Below, piece by piece: positions 23,505 through 36,625 of a DNA stretch of 64,000 nt; within the stretch, counting starts at the first letter, position 1, and the number at the start of each line of letters is the position of its first letter. A model generated the notes under the pieces. It was not told where the DNA came from. It searched no databases and worked only from the letters and a program-made list of their open reading frames with translations. Source of the DNA: Conoideocrella luteorostrata (taxonomy: Eukaryota > Ascomycota > Sordariomycetes > Hypocreales > Clavicipitaceae). A program made the position numbers and the translations under genes. The stretch spans positions 1 through 64,000 of the forward strand of contig JASWJB010000237.1 in the NCBI GenBank assembly GCA_032433595.1, given 5' to 3'.

Positions 23505-26500
23505 TGGTTAAACTACTTTGCCTTGCAACGGGCCTCTCTTCTCCCCGATGGCCTAGACAAATAACAGAGTAAACCTCGAGATTCATAAACGGTGCTTGCT
23601 GTTCGCTGTGTTTTCTGAGGCGATGATTTCGGAAGACTGTCAGTGAACGATCCCTGAAATGCCGGGGCTGCCAATCTTTTAATACTTGAAATCAAACCGA
23701 CAAGGAGGAGATCGCGCAGATAGAGACCGGACGAACAGATGAAAACGGTGGGTCGCTACCCTGACCTGGCGAGAAGGAGGTCTGTGAGAATGTAGCCTGA
23801 CTGTTTAATGATCCAAGCATAAGATGGCCGTTCAAGGGTTGACAGCGTGTGCCCGATCTTGCGGCTGGGGAATTTGTGTGTAGGGAAAGGAGTTGAACAG
23901 GGTATTCAGGGCTCCAGACCGAGATAGGTAAAGGGCTCATGAACCGCAGAAGAGGATACAGGACGATCACGATAATAGTAGTAGTGAGGATGTCTTGGAA
24001 GATCTGCATAGGGAGGGGCGTTTTTAGCAAATCAGGCACGCCGGAAGAGGTGGTTCAGCTGCATCAAACCGTTGGTTAGTGTCAGGAGACATGTAATTAT
24101 CGTCTGCAGGTCACGCTGCGACCAACCGCGTTACAAACATTGGGCGAGGCGCAGTAATTGTCCCTCCCAGCCCCAAAAATAAATCGAAGATGAAGAATTG
24201 AGTTGACGGCCCAGAGGGAAAATGAAACGTAGACAGATGTTTCAAAGACCGGCTGACTGGATGCGACACATTGGGCAGTAGGCAGTACAGGCTCAGGATT
24301 GAATCACTACGGCTAATCATGAATAAATAATTGGACCCAAGAGACCATCTGCATTGGTCCATCAAAGAGTGTACGAAATCTTGCGTGGCGGAGAGCCCGA
24401 GTGTAATTTACAGAGAACAAGGTGCATGCCTCAAACGCATCTATTATCCAATTCCATAGCACAACTCCTGGTAGAGACTGAAGGCCGTTGCCTTAAGTCG
24501 ACACGTCTGTAGAGTACAACACAGTCCGTGCCTAAGTCTGTGCTTGTTGGACAAAAGTTTCTGTGGTGCCATCCTGCATTCGCCACCCAAACCCCGGGAT
24601 GTTGAGGCACGGAAAACAGACAGGGATGCAGATAGGCATAGATGATGTACAGAGATTGAGAGGTACGGTGAACGAGCTGTATTGCACTGCAAGGATACTC
24701 GAGCAGAAGCTGTGAGCGGGTAGATGCATGCTTTCAGCACTAGTAAATGTAATACTGCATACAATAGTCACGGACCACCAGTGCAGTACTATTCTATAGT
24801 ACATCACAATCGATACCAAGTTACACGCACGAGGAAAATGACTTGTCGTACATCCGAGGTGCAAGAAGAGGTCTGGGCAAACCAGGTTCGTTACCAGGGT
24901 GTGCAAGATTCACCCAACAATGAATGTGCTGAGTTTTTCGTGCGTGTGAAGCATGTGGAGTCAGCAAAAGAGACTGTATCAGAGGACGCACCGAAACATT
25001 GGTCAAATAACTAAAGTCTGGCCGCAACGGCGATAGCCGCATGTGTGAGGGACAACAATGCTGGCACGTGCGGATATATTGGCAAGCATCCGGCCAACGT
25101 CCTGTTTGCACCCACAGAATGTATTCTCGGGAGGATTGTCTTTGCGGAGAGGAATACCGAGTGATTAGCGAGCTGCATTCACAAGACAAACATCAATACC
25201 AACAAAGACGGGCAGACCGAGTCAAGCAGCCGGGACGGGGTAGGAAATGGATGGGGATGGCATGGATCCATGATGGAGATTTATCCCCGGACCCTTTCGA
25301 AAGCCCCCTGCCCCCTGATATCCACGTTTCTAGCCTCCATCGCCTGCTCTTATCCTCTTCGGGCTACACAAGCTAATAACTAGCTCCACCATTCTGCTCG
25401 TCATGCAACCAAGCCGTTGACGGCGACCAACAGCAATGGAAAAGCCACCCAAAGACCTATCTCGGCAGGGGTTGGGAATACCGAAGTTTTGTGAAGAAAC
25501 CTGGGGAAACTTCACCACGTTGTGCGGAAGGGTAAGTAGTATTGCTTTTTTGTCGAGCTTCGGGGTCTTCGATGCGTGTACTTTCTATTTATTTATTTAT
25601 TTATTTATTTTTGTCTTAGACGTTACTTGTGTGGATTTTTTCCGGGGGGTGGGGGGCGGGAACAGAAAACGGGCTACTCTGCAATGTTATCCCGAGAAGA
25701 GTAGATGAGGACAAGAGAATTCGATCGAGTGACAACTTACGTGTAGCAGTATGTGATGCCATCTGCCGAAATTGACGGCGAGGCGAACTGCAGCCAGCCA
25801 TCGCCCACATACGCCATATGTTTTTGCAGAGGATGATGCTGGTCTTCTGTCATCTGTTGCGCAAAATGCGTCACGTCGCGCTAGACCGCCCGCGCTTTCA
25901 AAAACCGTGCGTTCTCTCTCGCCCTCTCAGTTATGTTATTCATGGTCGAGTGTTCGGGTGAAAACGAGTTCTTCGTGACAAGACACCTCGGAAGGGGATA
26001 ACGGGTCACATGGGGCAACGGGGTAGTTAACTAGGTTACTCCAGGCAGGGAAGACGGGACCTGCACAACATGCAGCAGCCACTTGCTGGTTGGACCGAAA
26101 TAAGGCTTCGAGTCATGCAAAAGGATAGGCAAGCACAAGTGATGCACAACACGAAATTGTGCAAAAGTTTGCGACTTTGCATAATTCATGTCGTGCACCA
26201 TCATGTCATTTCCAAGGCAAAACAGGGACTTGCTTGGGCGTGCCGCGACCATCATTTTTGGCTGTCTCGGTGCAATAGCCCAAAATGAGGTCTGGCCCGT
26301 CAATTGCTTCTGCCGACCTTGGACGTCGAGCAAACGCACGGACAACACAATACATGTCCATTTCGCGCACTTCTCGCCGTATCTAGATGTCTCTTCAGGT
26401 GGCGTACATCCAACCACTTAGCCGCTGCCAAAATGTCAAATGTGTCATTTTACTCCGTACATGATGTTACATTGTGGACTACTCGATGGATAGGGCAATT

Positions 26501-27743
26501 GACGAACACAGGACCCAGAAAAGACCCAGAAAGGAGGGCGGAAAAGGTCCAGAGATGACAGTCGGCCCGCCGCCACGATTTTCTTGCAAGCTCTTTGTCC
26601 CCATGATTCATGTCTCTTCTTTTGGTCCGAAAGTAACCTGCATAGTACAGGCTAATCTTTTCGTCTCTTTCCTATTCCGACTCTATTGTGGACAAGCTTT
26701 TTCTCCTTTAATGGAGTACGAGGACTAATCAGTTATATGAGCAACGCATCTGGATAACCGCTCGTGAGCTTCTAAAACAAAAACTACAAACCGGAACTGA
26801 TGTTGGTTCTTGGCTCCCCCACAATCACAGATTTACGATTTTAACAAGCCTTAGCAAGTGGAGGTTTGCCGAGAGATGAAAAGGCAGATGCATTCATAGG
26901 AAGAGGGTTTTGGCGAGCAAGAATCAGTATAACAGTGTCGACATGACTAAGTTGTAACTGCCAACACACGTCTGCGGAGACAACTTATGCGCCACTACTT
27001 GTGTGGACAACGCACTATGTACAAAGCAGGAAGCTTAGAGATTCCGCGTTCCACAAACGAATACCCCCCGCCCAGTCAGTCGACATACTCTGTCAACCTG
27101 GCTCGACTGGATGATTGGCAACTCGGTAGGTTTGTTGAATGATGATCACCATTCTATTGTGGACCTAATTACCGCAGGGACCCGACGCGTACCAAAATTT
27201 TGTACTGATCGATAAACTAGCAGGCGTGTGATCTTTCTGTTTGCGATTCAATGACCAGAACTTTAGAGTAGGTAGCCGCGATTCCAAGGCGCGACACTAG
27301 CAGTAGGTCGGGACTTCCAACAAGTCCCGGACCGGACAACAACGGTGTGCGATCCGACCGTGCGAGTGACTGGGTTCACTTAGAGGCTAATGCTTGCCAT
27401 CAAATCCAACTGCCCTTCTTGATTAGGAATATACATGTTTCCGGCCAGTCTACTTATGTTCTAAGATGAGGTTCTCCATGGCTCATAGCTCACAGCACGC
27501 CGTGTGTTTAGGTTGCTGCTCCATGCAATGTAAGTCGGCTGAATTATTCATCCAAACCCTCTGATAGTCTACTACAAGTAGTGAAGGAGGGCCCTAAACA
27601 TGGCAAGGCGCGGATGAGTGCATTTTGCCTAAGCGGAAAAGACCGGTAAAAAAACATGAGAGGTTTACTCATGGGTGCTCCTACCAAAACAATACGATAT
27701 CTGTCATAGTAAAGCTACTTGTACTCCGTCCGCATCATGGCAA
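23505..27743. other. Long gene-poor region upstream of the GPCR
   Basis: No gene I can support. A minus-strand frame (about 23692-24010) starts MQIFQDILTTTIIVIVLY, with one hydrophobic stretch, and could be an upstream ORF of the receptor transcript. A plus-strand frame at 25436 (MEKPPKDLSRQGLGIPKF) ends at a good donor (gtaagt) near 25530, but no following exon was found. Also present: a TTTA microsatellite at 25586-25612 and a TACTCCGTA motif at 26451. Confidence 0.45.
25586..25612. repeat. TTTA microsatellite
   Basis: About six tandem tttA-type tetranucleotides ending in a T run. Confidence 0.9.
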
Positions 27744-29790
27744 CTATCTACTATACAAAATCTTGAATGTCGAGACATATCGATCCCCAGAAACCACTTC
27801 ATTTGGCAAGTTGAGCTTCAGTGAGCCAATACCATTCCACGAAACTGGAACAGCCTTGCCGTTCTGCTTCCCGCCGACAACAGTTATCTTATCACTTGGT
27901 AGATAAGGAACGGGGTCAGGAACGGACAATATATGCGGAGGAGCTCCTATATGATGGATATAAAATGCATCTTTAGTTGTTTTGTATCGGAATGGATCAC
28001 TTCCGGGTTTGACTGTCCAGAAGCGAGTTTTGAAAATGCCTTCCTGGTGAGACTTGATCCATTTACCCGCATCGCGGAGATTCTCTTCATGATTTGTGGA
28101 ATTGACCCATTGCCCGTCGGACCAATGTCAAGAAGAAAGTTACCATTCTTGCTGATCATGTCAACGAGTATTTTTACAATTCCCTCACCTGTAAGATACG
28201 CCGAGTCTGGAGTTTCTTTATTGTCGTCATATGAGTACGGACATGCCTCTGCTGGCTTCCCATTTCCGTGTTATAGTATCACCGTTTGTCTCGTATCTGT
28301 GCAGGAAAGTCGAGGTTAGCATAATTAGCCCAGAAACGGTCTCTGGTCAGTAGTGGCAAAAGTACATGTACTCTGGAGTATCAAAATCACCTGGTATTCC
28401 GCGTCGGTTGTTGAAGGTTACCTGTCTTTTACTCGTGCGGGCTAAATTCAATCAGTCAGAGGCAAAAATGGTGGCGTTATTCCCGTTTGTTGTGATATCG
28501 CACCACATGATATCGATTCCGTAGTCATTCGCTAGCGTTCTCATCTGAGGTACTGGATGTCTTTGACAAAAGTCGGCGACCTCGACGAACCTGGTGTACG
28601 GAATGACTTCTTTCGTGTATGGGTTCTTTGGTGGACCGCCCGGCTAGGAACCGAATCCGTATTTCTTGTACGCAGGGTTGAAGAATTCCGGCATGCTAAA
28701 GTACGTTCCTGTATTTTATTAGCGAGAATAGATGGTTAGAAAAGCAGTTACATAGTGTTCTCACCCAGTCGAAGATGAGGCTGATACTTTTTCGCGGCAG
28801 CAAAGAGATCCCTGATGATGTCTTTTTTTGGGCCATAATGAATCGATGATCTTCGGCTGATAGATGTCGAGAAGTTGAACAAGGTGAATCCATCATGATG
28901 CTCTGTCATGATCCGGGTTAGACAATTGCTTTGACACAAATGGCCCTCATCAGCGGCAAATCTGCTTACTGGTCGTAGGCACAAAATACGGAGCACCCGC
29001 GTCAGCGAATAGGTCTACCCATTCTTTGGGATCGAATCCTTTGTCCGTAAAATTGGCGAAAAAGTCGCCCTAAATTTACGTTCTCGCCATATGTTTTCGA
29101 ATGATCTTGATAGGTCTGAATTTTATCATCTGGATTCTGCATCTAGGACTAGTACCTTCATGAACCATTAGCTATGCTGCTCCTCTGCATGAACTGACTC
29201 CATGCGTACCACTCGACACAGTTCTCATTTGCGCCTACATTTCCGTATGCGGGCACGGCACAAGGACCATAGTGTATGAAGATACCGTACTTGATGTCGT
29301 TGAACCAATCGGGGTTCAGATGGGGATTAACACTAGCATTTGTTGCTGTATAGTCCTCGAAGCTACAGGACCCTGAAACTGGCTGAAATACCTGCTTGCT
29401 GCCACAAGCTCCGCCATACTTGGCGATTACAATCCTAGTGCAGTCTGTGCTAGCCTTCACATCTGACTTGCTCTTGACGCCAATCTGGACTATCGCAGCT
29501 TGTTCCAGGGCCAGGCGTTTAAGTGTTCCGGGTATGACTGTGTCCACATATTTTGACTGAACCCGAACGTAGAGATTATCTGCCTCCGTCAAATAGTTTT
29601 TTGGGTCGGTGTTGTTAATGTAGACCTCTATGATTTGAACGAAGTCACTGCCTTCGAACCATTTAGATGTAATGTTGGGCTTATTGATCTGCAAACCTAT
29701 AGGAGATACGTGCTTTTCTAGAGAATCGTTCAATATCAGCCTCTAGAACACAGATTCGTGGCTACTGAGAGTCCAAGTGCCGTGGCAGAG
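27744..29790 (-). pseudogene. Broken GH29 alpha-L-fucosidase
   Basis: Relic of a secreted alpha-L-fucosidase, which removes terminal fucose. The N-terminal half is open from about 29733 (NDSLEKHVSPIGLQI...), includes DWFNDIKYGIFIHYGP, and stops after the WYAWSQFMQ region. In family order, with frame changes, follow DFFANFTDKGFDPKEW, KHHDGFTLFNFSTS (intron of good consensus before it), GTYFSMPEFFNPAYKKYGFG, GIDIMWCDI (the Asp that is the GH29 nucleophile), QVTFNNRRGIPGDF, KNGNFLLDIGPTGNGS, and a C-terminal part ending at 27744-27746. At least two Trp positions are now stops: after KKYGFGS (TAG) and after ATIFASD (TGA). Other single-base frameshifts and an upstream TAG in the leader are present. 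A TATA-like tatatata near 29994-30003 on this strand is still visible. Recent-looking decay, because most motifs survive. Confidence 0.88.
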
Positions 29791-30957
29791 TAACTTTGCT
29801 TTCGGTCCCGAGCAACAATGCCGGCTTCAGACACCCATTAGGCCAATGCAGACGTGCCGCAAATCGTTGCGAGAAACGAGACAAGTAGAGACGGATCGGT
29901 CATTCTGTAGGGATTGGCACCAGATCATACGACTTCATATTGTTTTGCAAAGGATAAACTTGCCGGTTAGCACTGCTTTACCTCGTGCCGTGCATATATA
30001 TACTTTTCACAACGTTGCAGTTCATATACGAAGGATGCATATCAGGTGTCCCGTCGGGTAATTCAACTTATAGGCGAAGTAGAAGCAAAGCGCTGCACAA
30101 GTGAATATCCGCCTTCAGCAGAGGCACTTCATCGCGAACAATGTGCCGCTGCACTTGGCTCTATGGATAGAAAGTTAGGCGGTCCAATCAGCCATTGTTG
30201 CACCGCTCCCATCCCATCGCATGTACGTTGGGCAAGGCCGAACGTCGATCCGGAACCAGCAATCATCAGTAGCAGAGGACGTCACTATCAGATGCGGGGT
30301 CGTAAGCCTTGAGCAGCAGTTTACTGTGTACGGACTGGTAACTGATATGTCGAAAATTGACTCTCGAATTGAGGTGAGCGGAAATAAAAGTAAGAAAGAA
30401 GAAAAAATTTGGCAGGCAAGGCCAGCACCAGATAATTAGTAATTCTTGCCTGTACTAACACACTGCCCCCATTGGAGGGAGCTTTCATTGCATCAGCCAG
30501 CCGCCAATGTTCGCGCCGGATCAATACTCAACAAAATATATTGGCTCAGTTATTCTACGGGTATTTAGAACACTACCGTTTTGAGGATGTTCATATAAAA
30601 TGACGTCAATGATCGTCACCGTGACGCTTTGGCACGGCCCGTCCATCCTATGTCGCAACTAAATTTAACGTACATTGGGTTCGACTGAGGGTCTTACCAT
30701 GACTACCCTGGAGCATAGAGGATGAGGTTGATTAAATGGACCTACAAGGACATTTCGTGTCTCCATGGACCGACGATGGCCAAAAACCACAAAAGTGGGG
30801 TATAGTTCGAGCTTCCCTGTATCACTCGAGCGTGACGAGACATCCATCTATCAAACTTGTGTCCCGGCGCCATGCAGAGCATCACCAGCGACAAATGGCT
30901 AATACGAAAGAAGACATCCCGAATACCCTCTGAAAGACGTGTTTGAACTTGCGCTGG
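29791..30957. other. Intergenic region between the fucosidase relic and polymerase eta
   Basis: No gene supported. It probably holds the former fucosidase promoter (tatatata near 29994) and the promoter of the polymerase gene. Confidence 0.5.
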
Positions 30958-32985
30958 ATGATGGGCACGTCTTCTTTGCCAGGCCTCTCATCGCCCACGG
31001 AGGCAGGCACCTCGAGGCGCTCGCAGTTCACTTATCGACAGCTAGGCCAACTGGCGTCATATAACACATCTAATCCCCTACGGGTCGTCGCGCATGTTGA
31101 CCTAGATGCGTTTTACGCACAATGTGAGATGGTAAGGCTCGGATTGCCCGAAGACAAGCCTCTCGCCGTTCAACAGTGGTGAGTACTCACATGGGGTATA
31201 CAAGTAAATCCGCGATTTCCAACTAATACATAGCCTAGGCAAGGTCTCATTGCAGTAAACTATGCAGCACGAGATTGTGGAATTGGCCGACACTGCAATG
31301 TAGTCGAGGCAAAGAAGCTCTGCCCGGATCTCATTGCTCAACATGTCGCCACATGGCGAGAAGGGGACGACAAGTGGGCATACCGTTCCGATGCCGCCGC
31401 CAACATTGTTACGGACAAAGTATCCCTTGACCCATACAGTCTAGAGTCAAGAAAGATTCTCGCTGTTATCAGAGATGTCTTGCCCCCACAGCTTCAAAGG
31501 GTGGAGAAAGCGAGCATCGACGAAGTTTTCCTAGATCTGTCTGCTCACGTCTATGCGGTGTTACAAGAACGATTCTCAGAGCTATCAAATCCACCTCCAT
31601 ATGACGATCCCACTGAAAAACTCCCCCGGCCATCTATTGCGGCTCTTGACTGGCAGGCTGATGCTTTGGTGGACCTGAATGAAGACCAAGAGACCGAAGA
31701 TCCGGACTGGGACGACGTGGCCATCTTGGTCGGGTCAGAAATTGTACGCAATGTACGCGCCAAGATCCGAGAGAGGCTAGGTTATACGTGTTCTGCCGGC
31801 ATAGCAAGTAACAAAATGGTCAGCAAGTTGGGCTCTGGCTTCAAGAAGCCTAACAGCCAAACCGTTGTGCGGAGTCGTGCCATGCATAAGTTTCTGGCAG
31901 ACTTCAAGGTGACGAGGATTCGCAATTTGGGCGGCAAACTTGGAGACCAGGTCGTATCAACATTCAACACAGATAGCGTCAAGGGGCTCCTGGATGTATC
32001 ATTGGACCAGATGAAAGCCAGGCTTGGGGGCGAGACTGGTTTATGGCTTCATAATACGATAAGAGGCATCGACGTCAGTGAGGTCAATTCTCGCACACAA
32101 ATCAAGTCCATGCTATCCGCGAAGTCTTTCCGGCCGAGTATCAGCACAGAAGTACAGGCCGTAAAGTGGCTGAGAATCTTCGTAGGGGACATTTTCTCTC
32201 GATTGGTTGAAGAAGGTGTGCTAGATAACAAGCGACGGCCACGTTCGATTAACCTGCATCACCGACACGCCGGGCAGACTCGCAGTAAACAAGCACCAAT
32301 TCCACCGGGCAAAGTTATCGACGAGGAAGTTTTGTTTCACTTGGCCAAAGATTTACTAGGACAAGTAATTGTGGAGGGTAAGGTATGGCCGTGCGCGAAT
32401 CTCAGTCTCAGCGTTGGCGGGTTTGAGGAGGGTGTCAAAGGTAACATGGGCATTGGCGCCTTCCTTGTTGCCAAGACTGATGAAACCGATTCTCCCCGTT
32501 CTATATCGCCCGAGAAGCGAACAGTTGAGACAGTGGAATATTCGAATAAGCGGCCACGAATCGAGAGCAGTGGCATACACAAATTTTTCCCCCGGGGTAG
32601 CGAGGACAGCTCGAAGAATCTGACTGCGTATGGCGGTGAAGTGAGCACAAAAGAGGCGCATGCCGATATGCCCGATACTCAAAACACTCATGAAAGTCAA
32701 GCTGCAGGCTTTATGGACCAACCAGACGAAAAAGAACACGGTATCTCCGGTGCAGGGTTTCTATGCACGCGATGTGATGTTACCTTTGACGACCCGGAGC
32801 AACTACAGAGCCACAAAGATTGGCACATGGCAAAGGACCTTCATGAAGAGGAACGAGCTGGGCATGCCCTCCCACAAAAGCCCGTTACCTCAAGCAATTC
32901 CAACTCGAAGGGCACAAGTGCAACATCAAGGCGTAATCGAGAAAGCAAGTTGGAACGAGGGCAGAAGAAGCTCAACTTCAGATGA
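30958..32985 (+). CDS. rad30: DNA polymerase eta (Y-family translesion polymerase)
   Basis: Nuclear translesion polymerase that copies past UV photoproducts. Two exons (30958-31178, 31239-32985; 60-bp intron gtgagt...ctag) give 655 residues. The catalytic palm shows VVAHVDLDAFYAQCE (metal-binding Asp and steric-gate region) and KASIDEVFLDLS (the DE pair). Between them, GLIAVNYAARDCGIGRHCN and WREGDDKWAYRSDAAANI fit Pol eta rather than Pol kappa or iota. The helix-hairpin region (FKVTRIRNLGGKLGDQV) and little finger follow. Near the C-terminus a UBZ3-type ubiquitin-binding zinc finger is seen (CTRCDVTFDD...HKDWH). The extreme end, GQKKLNFR, resembles a shortened PCNA-interacting box. I chose ATG 30958; a second ATG follows at 30961. 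No truncation or frameshift. The same strand carries no linked repair gene. Confidence 0.95.
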
Positions 32986-35900
32986 ATCATAGAAGACAAT
33001 GGAGGAGCAATCAATAAACCGCAGCCGTATTCGGTGAATTTGAGATATCCGGAACATAGAAAAACGTCAAAATCGCCCCAACCGTGCTGCTGTTCAGCCC
33101 AAGCCACCAGGATGCAGTGTAGCAGCACGTTCCACCAGCAATGCAATATATCTCACCGACTTTCATGTTCATGGTGGCGCATTTGTACTCAGGGATATCA
33201 GACATCACCTTGCCCAACTGGCTTCATGCAAGAGAGCGCGCCGAACTCATCCCGAGATCTGGGTATCTCAACTTCTTCTCCTGCCAAAGACGTGTTGGGC
33301 CTCAATACCGATTTTTAACGGCCGGAGTTCAATGGCAACAACACGCAGACGTCTTGGAACAATGAGCCATTTCTAGACGGCAAGAAGATGTTGATGCAGT
33401 CCTGCTCACCATGTGGGGAAATGTATTTGGCAAAAAGAGGGTAATAAAACGACATGCTTGGCTGAAAGCAACGACATCAACTCTGCGCGGCTATCTTCTC
33501 GTCTGATATGTGAACACTACGCTAGCAGGAAGTTTTGTCGTCGTCATGCACCCCCCCGAACGTCCCCGCTAGGCTCACGGCGATGGCCACTACGGAGCAC
33601 GGAGTGCTAGTTCACTACTTTCCTTCGATGGATACTGACAGAGCTTATCAAGTAACTAAACCTGTTCCCTCCAATAGTTGAACTTATAGGTCTCGGTCAT
33701 GGTGGAGCCCAGGCATTAACGATGAGCGATAGATTGCTAGCCCGGAAAGCGTGTTGGGCTATAATTGGCTGAGACGTCGATGCCCAACCGCAGCGGCCCG
33801 AGACTAGCCAAAATCTTGTGGAGCGAGAGTCATGTCATGGCATGGTCTGGTTCGTCGTGTCGTGGCTGCACAGACATGTAGATGCATAACTCTCCAACTT
33901 GGAACAATGCAGATTTGGTGTTTGGTTCGCTGACGGCTCCGTCTATCCGCGCTGACTTCGACGCCTCCCCAACAGTAATGAGGCGGGCATTGCTGTTGTC
34001 CTCCTACTGCATATTCATCTCGACTCCACTGGACATGATGATGGAGTCACAAGTTGAACCAGTCAAGAGACGCTGAACCTAACTGCACAATAGACAAAAT
34101 TGATATAAATCATGTATCCCAGCGTGAACTAGATATAGACCAGTCTTGCTTGGATCATATTCTACATGCCAAATGAATATTATTCTATCCGCGTTATCAA
34201 ACTAAGCACACAAACGGCCCATGAGGCTGTTCAGTCGAGACTTTGCAACTTTCAACACAATCTATTCTTCAAGTACATAAACACACAGAGCCCGCAACAC
34301 AGCCCCTGGACATGAAAGGTCGGTAATTTGAACCGATCTGAGCATCGTACAGCTCCAAGCCCTCACACAGCAGATATCTCAGCGATATATTGATCAACTA
34401 GATGCTGCTGTGACCAGTGACTGCATATTGCACACAAAGCACGGACTGCTGCCTACCTGCACGTGCGTATTCACAGGTACATGCGCTGTTTTCTGCGTCG
34501 TCTCTCAAAGCAGGACGGCTGACCCGTGTCCGTGTTACCGACGATCCATAAAACTGCCCCAGACTTGAATCTATACGGAGTAGTATAACGTGCTTCCGGA
34601 GACTCGGGCAGAGGTAAAATCGCAGATGCGGCTTTCTTCGTCGCATTCACAATTGAGATCGCATCATTGAGCGTGACGAGATCTTATGGTGGCTACCTCT
34701 CCAGCTCTTCAGTCAACACTCACATCTCTGTTCCACAGACAAAAAACACCAGGCGGTGTTCTGGAATTAATTGGCAAACTTCGGCCTAGTAATTCCACGC
34801 TGCACACCAAGTCCTTGCCAGCCAATTGCCGACTGTGCGAAATAAAAACATCGATACAGTAACAGTATACGATACAAAAGAGACAGTTACGGGGGTCCAT
34901 CGCCATTGCGTACTGCGTCGGAAGGTCGTCCGTTGTGGCATGCTTGGATCCACTACACTAGCGGCACCGCTTGGAAACGTGTTTTCGCCTCTTGGCTTAT
35001 CTTACCACTCCCGGATCGTCCATCCAATCAAGGCTTGCGTCAAGCGAATCTTGAGATCGGAAGAAAGAAGATCTCGAGGCCACAATACCTTGTTTGATCC
35101 CAAAAAAAAAAAATTAAAAATTAAAATTAAAAATTCATCTTCTTCTTCCTCTTTTCCTCTCTTTTCATCTGTCCTTTAACAGACACATGCACCCACGCGA
35201 CGAGGCCACACACAAAACTGTACGCATACAGTACGTGCACCTTTGCGGAGGTGCAGCCCAACCCAACTCTGCCTAATTCCAAACCAAGTCACGCCACTCG
35301 ACCCGCCAGGCAAGACCAAACAGCTCACATCTGCCACTACTTTGGTGAGCAGTATAAGGCCGCTTGGGTAGAGGCCTCAGTGCGAAGCCCAGCACCAACG
35401 ACTTGCACGAGGTGGCCCATTCAGTGACTGCTGAGTGCGCTGGACGTTGAAGCTCACTAGAGTGGACGCTGAATTTCTGCGCTCACAACGGACGCAACAC
35501 GAACTCTATGTAATATTGATCTGCGGCGAAATTTCATAACAGAGAAAGTCTCGCCCTTGCTCTCAACGCCCCACGTCCCACGTCCCACGTCCCACGGAAA
35601 TGCCCTCGCCTGAAGCATATCAGTCTCACTTCTTTACCGAGTAACTGCCAATTCGCAAATAATAAGCATCACATTCGCTGATTTGTTCCCATACTACCGC
35701 TAGTTTGGAAGCTTGCATATTCTGCCAACCCGTCCTCTGCTTGCGCGACCTTTTGGGAACGTCTCACCGCAGAGCCTATTTGGTGGTGAAGCTGGCTGCA
35801 TCAAAAGCAACTGCCCGGTTCTTTTAAAACTTGACTCGTCTCTACGAGGCCACCTCGGTCGGAGTTTTTGGCTCTAGACCCATTCTTTGCGTGCGTGGTT

Positions 35901-36150
35901 CGACTAGCTTTGGCGTTGGGTCCTTGTTCCTCCGGGTCAAGTCGTGCCTAACGAGCAATCCCTGTCCTGTCCTGTCCTTTCCTGCCCGTTGTTTGGCGTG
36001 CATCCGCTAGTTACCTTGTGGGACGAGACGAGACTGTCTTGTCGAGCCAGACTGGTGGAAGCGAGACTGGGCCGCTGCTGCGCACTGCTGCCCATCGCCC
36101 ACCTCTGCAGCCTCAACCGCAGCCACCACCGCCCACCTAGACTACGAAGC
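32986..36150. other. Intergenic region between polymerase eta and RfeG
   Basis: No gene I can support. A 68-codon frame on the minus strand (33011-33217; MGKVMSDIPEYKCATMN...) has four cysteines and a hydrophobic end but no known family. A TACGGAGTA motif is at 34574, an A-rich tract at 35101-35112, and a 7-bp tandem repeat at 35570-35597. Confidence 0.45.
35570..35597. repeat. Heptanucleotide tandem repeat CCCACGT x4
   Basis: Four consecutive cccacgt units, the last ending in g instead of t. Confidence 0.9.
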
Positions 36151-36625
36151 CCCCCTCATTAGCGGACTATTAAGCCAACCAACACAACCGCTACGTCCAA
36201 CTCCCACTAGGCCGCTGACCTCCCGGACCTTCTTGCCCAGTCACTGTTGCATCCTGCACCTTCGTCTACTCTGCTTTACACCAGACCAGTCGACCCTCCC
36301 ACCTCCCGCCACCCGCCTCAAACCCTGACACCCTCTGTCTGCTGACCCCAACGTCAAACGGGGTGCAGGTCATACCTTGCAATTTCCTGCTTCCTCCACT
36401 ACCAGGCATCCTGTTACCATTCTCTGCTATCTTCCCTTTTCATCTTCGCCGTCATTTTTGCCCTTCTCTCCTCCATCTCCCTCCCCCTCTCTCACTTGCC
36501 TTTCTGGAGTCGCTTTATCCTACCGTGTCGCATCTCCCCGCCGCCCTCTCCTCTCCTCCACCTTTCGACAACGATAACCTCCGTCGACCACCTCCCCTCC
36601 CTCCCTCTACCTTCCAAAAGACACG
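36151..36625 (+). promoter_or_regulatory. Pyrimidine-rich promoter/leader of RfeG gene
   Basis: Almost 500 bases very rich in C and T immediately before the RfeG ATG, densest at 36420-36620. Such CT tracts commonly mark transcription start and leader regions of strongly expressed filamentous fungal genes. It also contains several upstream ATGs, for example in the frame opening at 36363. Inferred from composition and position. Confidence 0.5.

Noticed and set aside
25436..25708. Possible first exon MEKPPKDLSRQ... with a gtaagt donor
   Set aside because: No acceptor leads to a plausible second exon; the continuation is a TTTA repeat and G-rich sequence.
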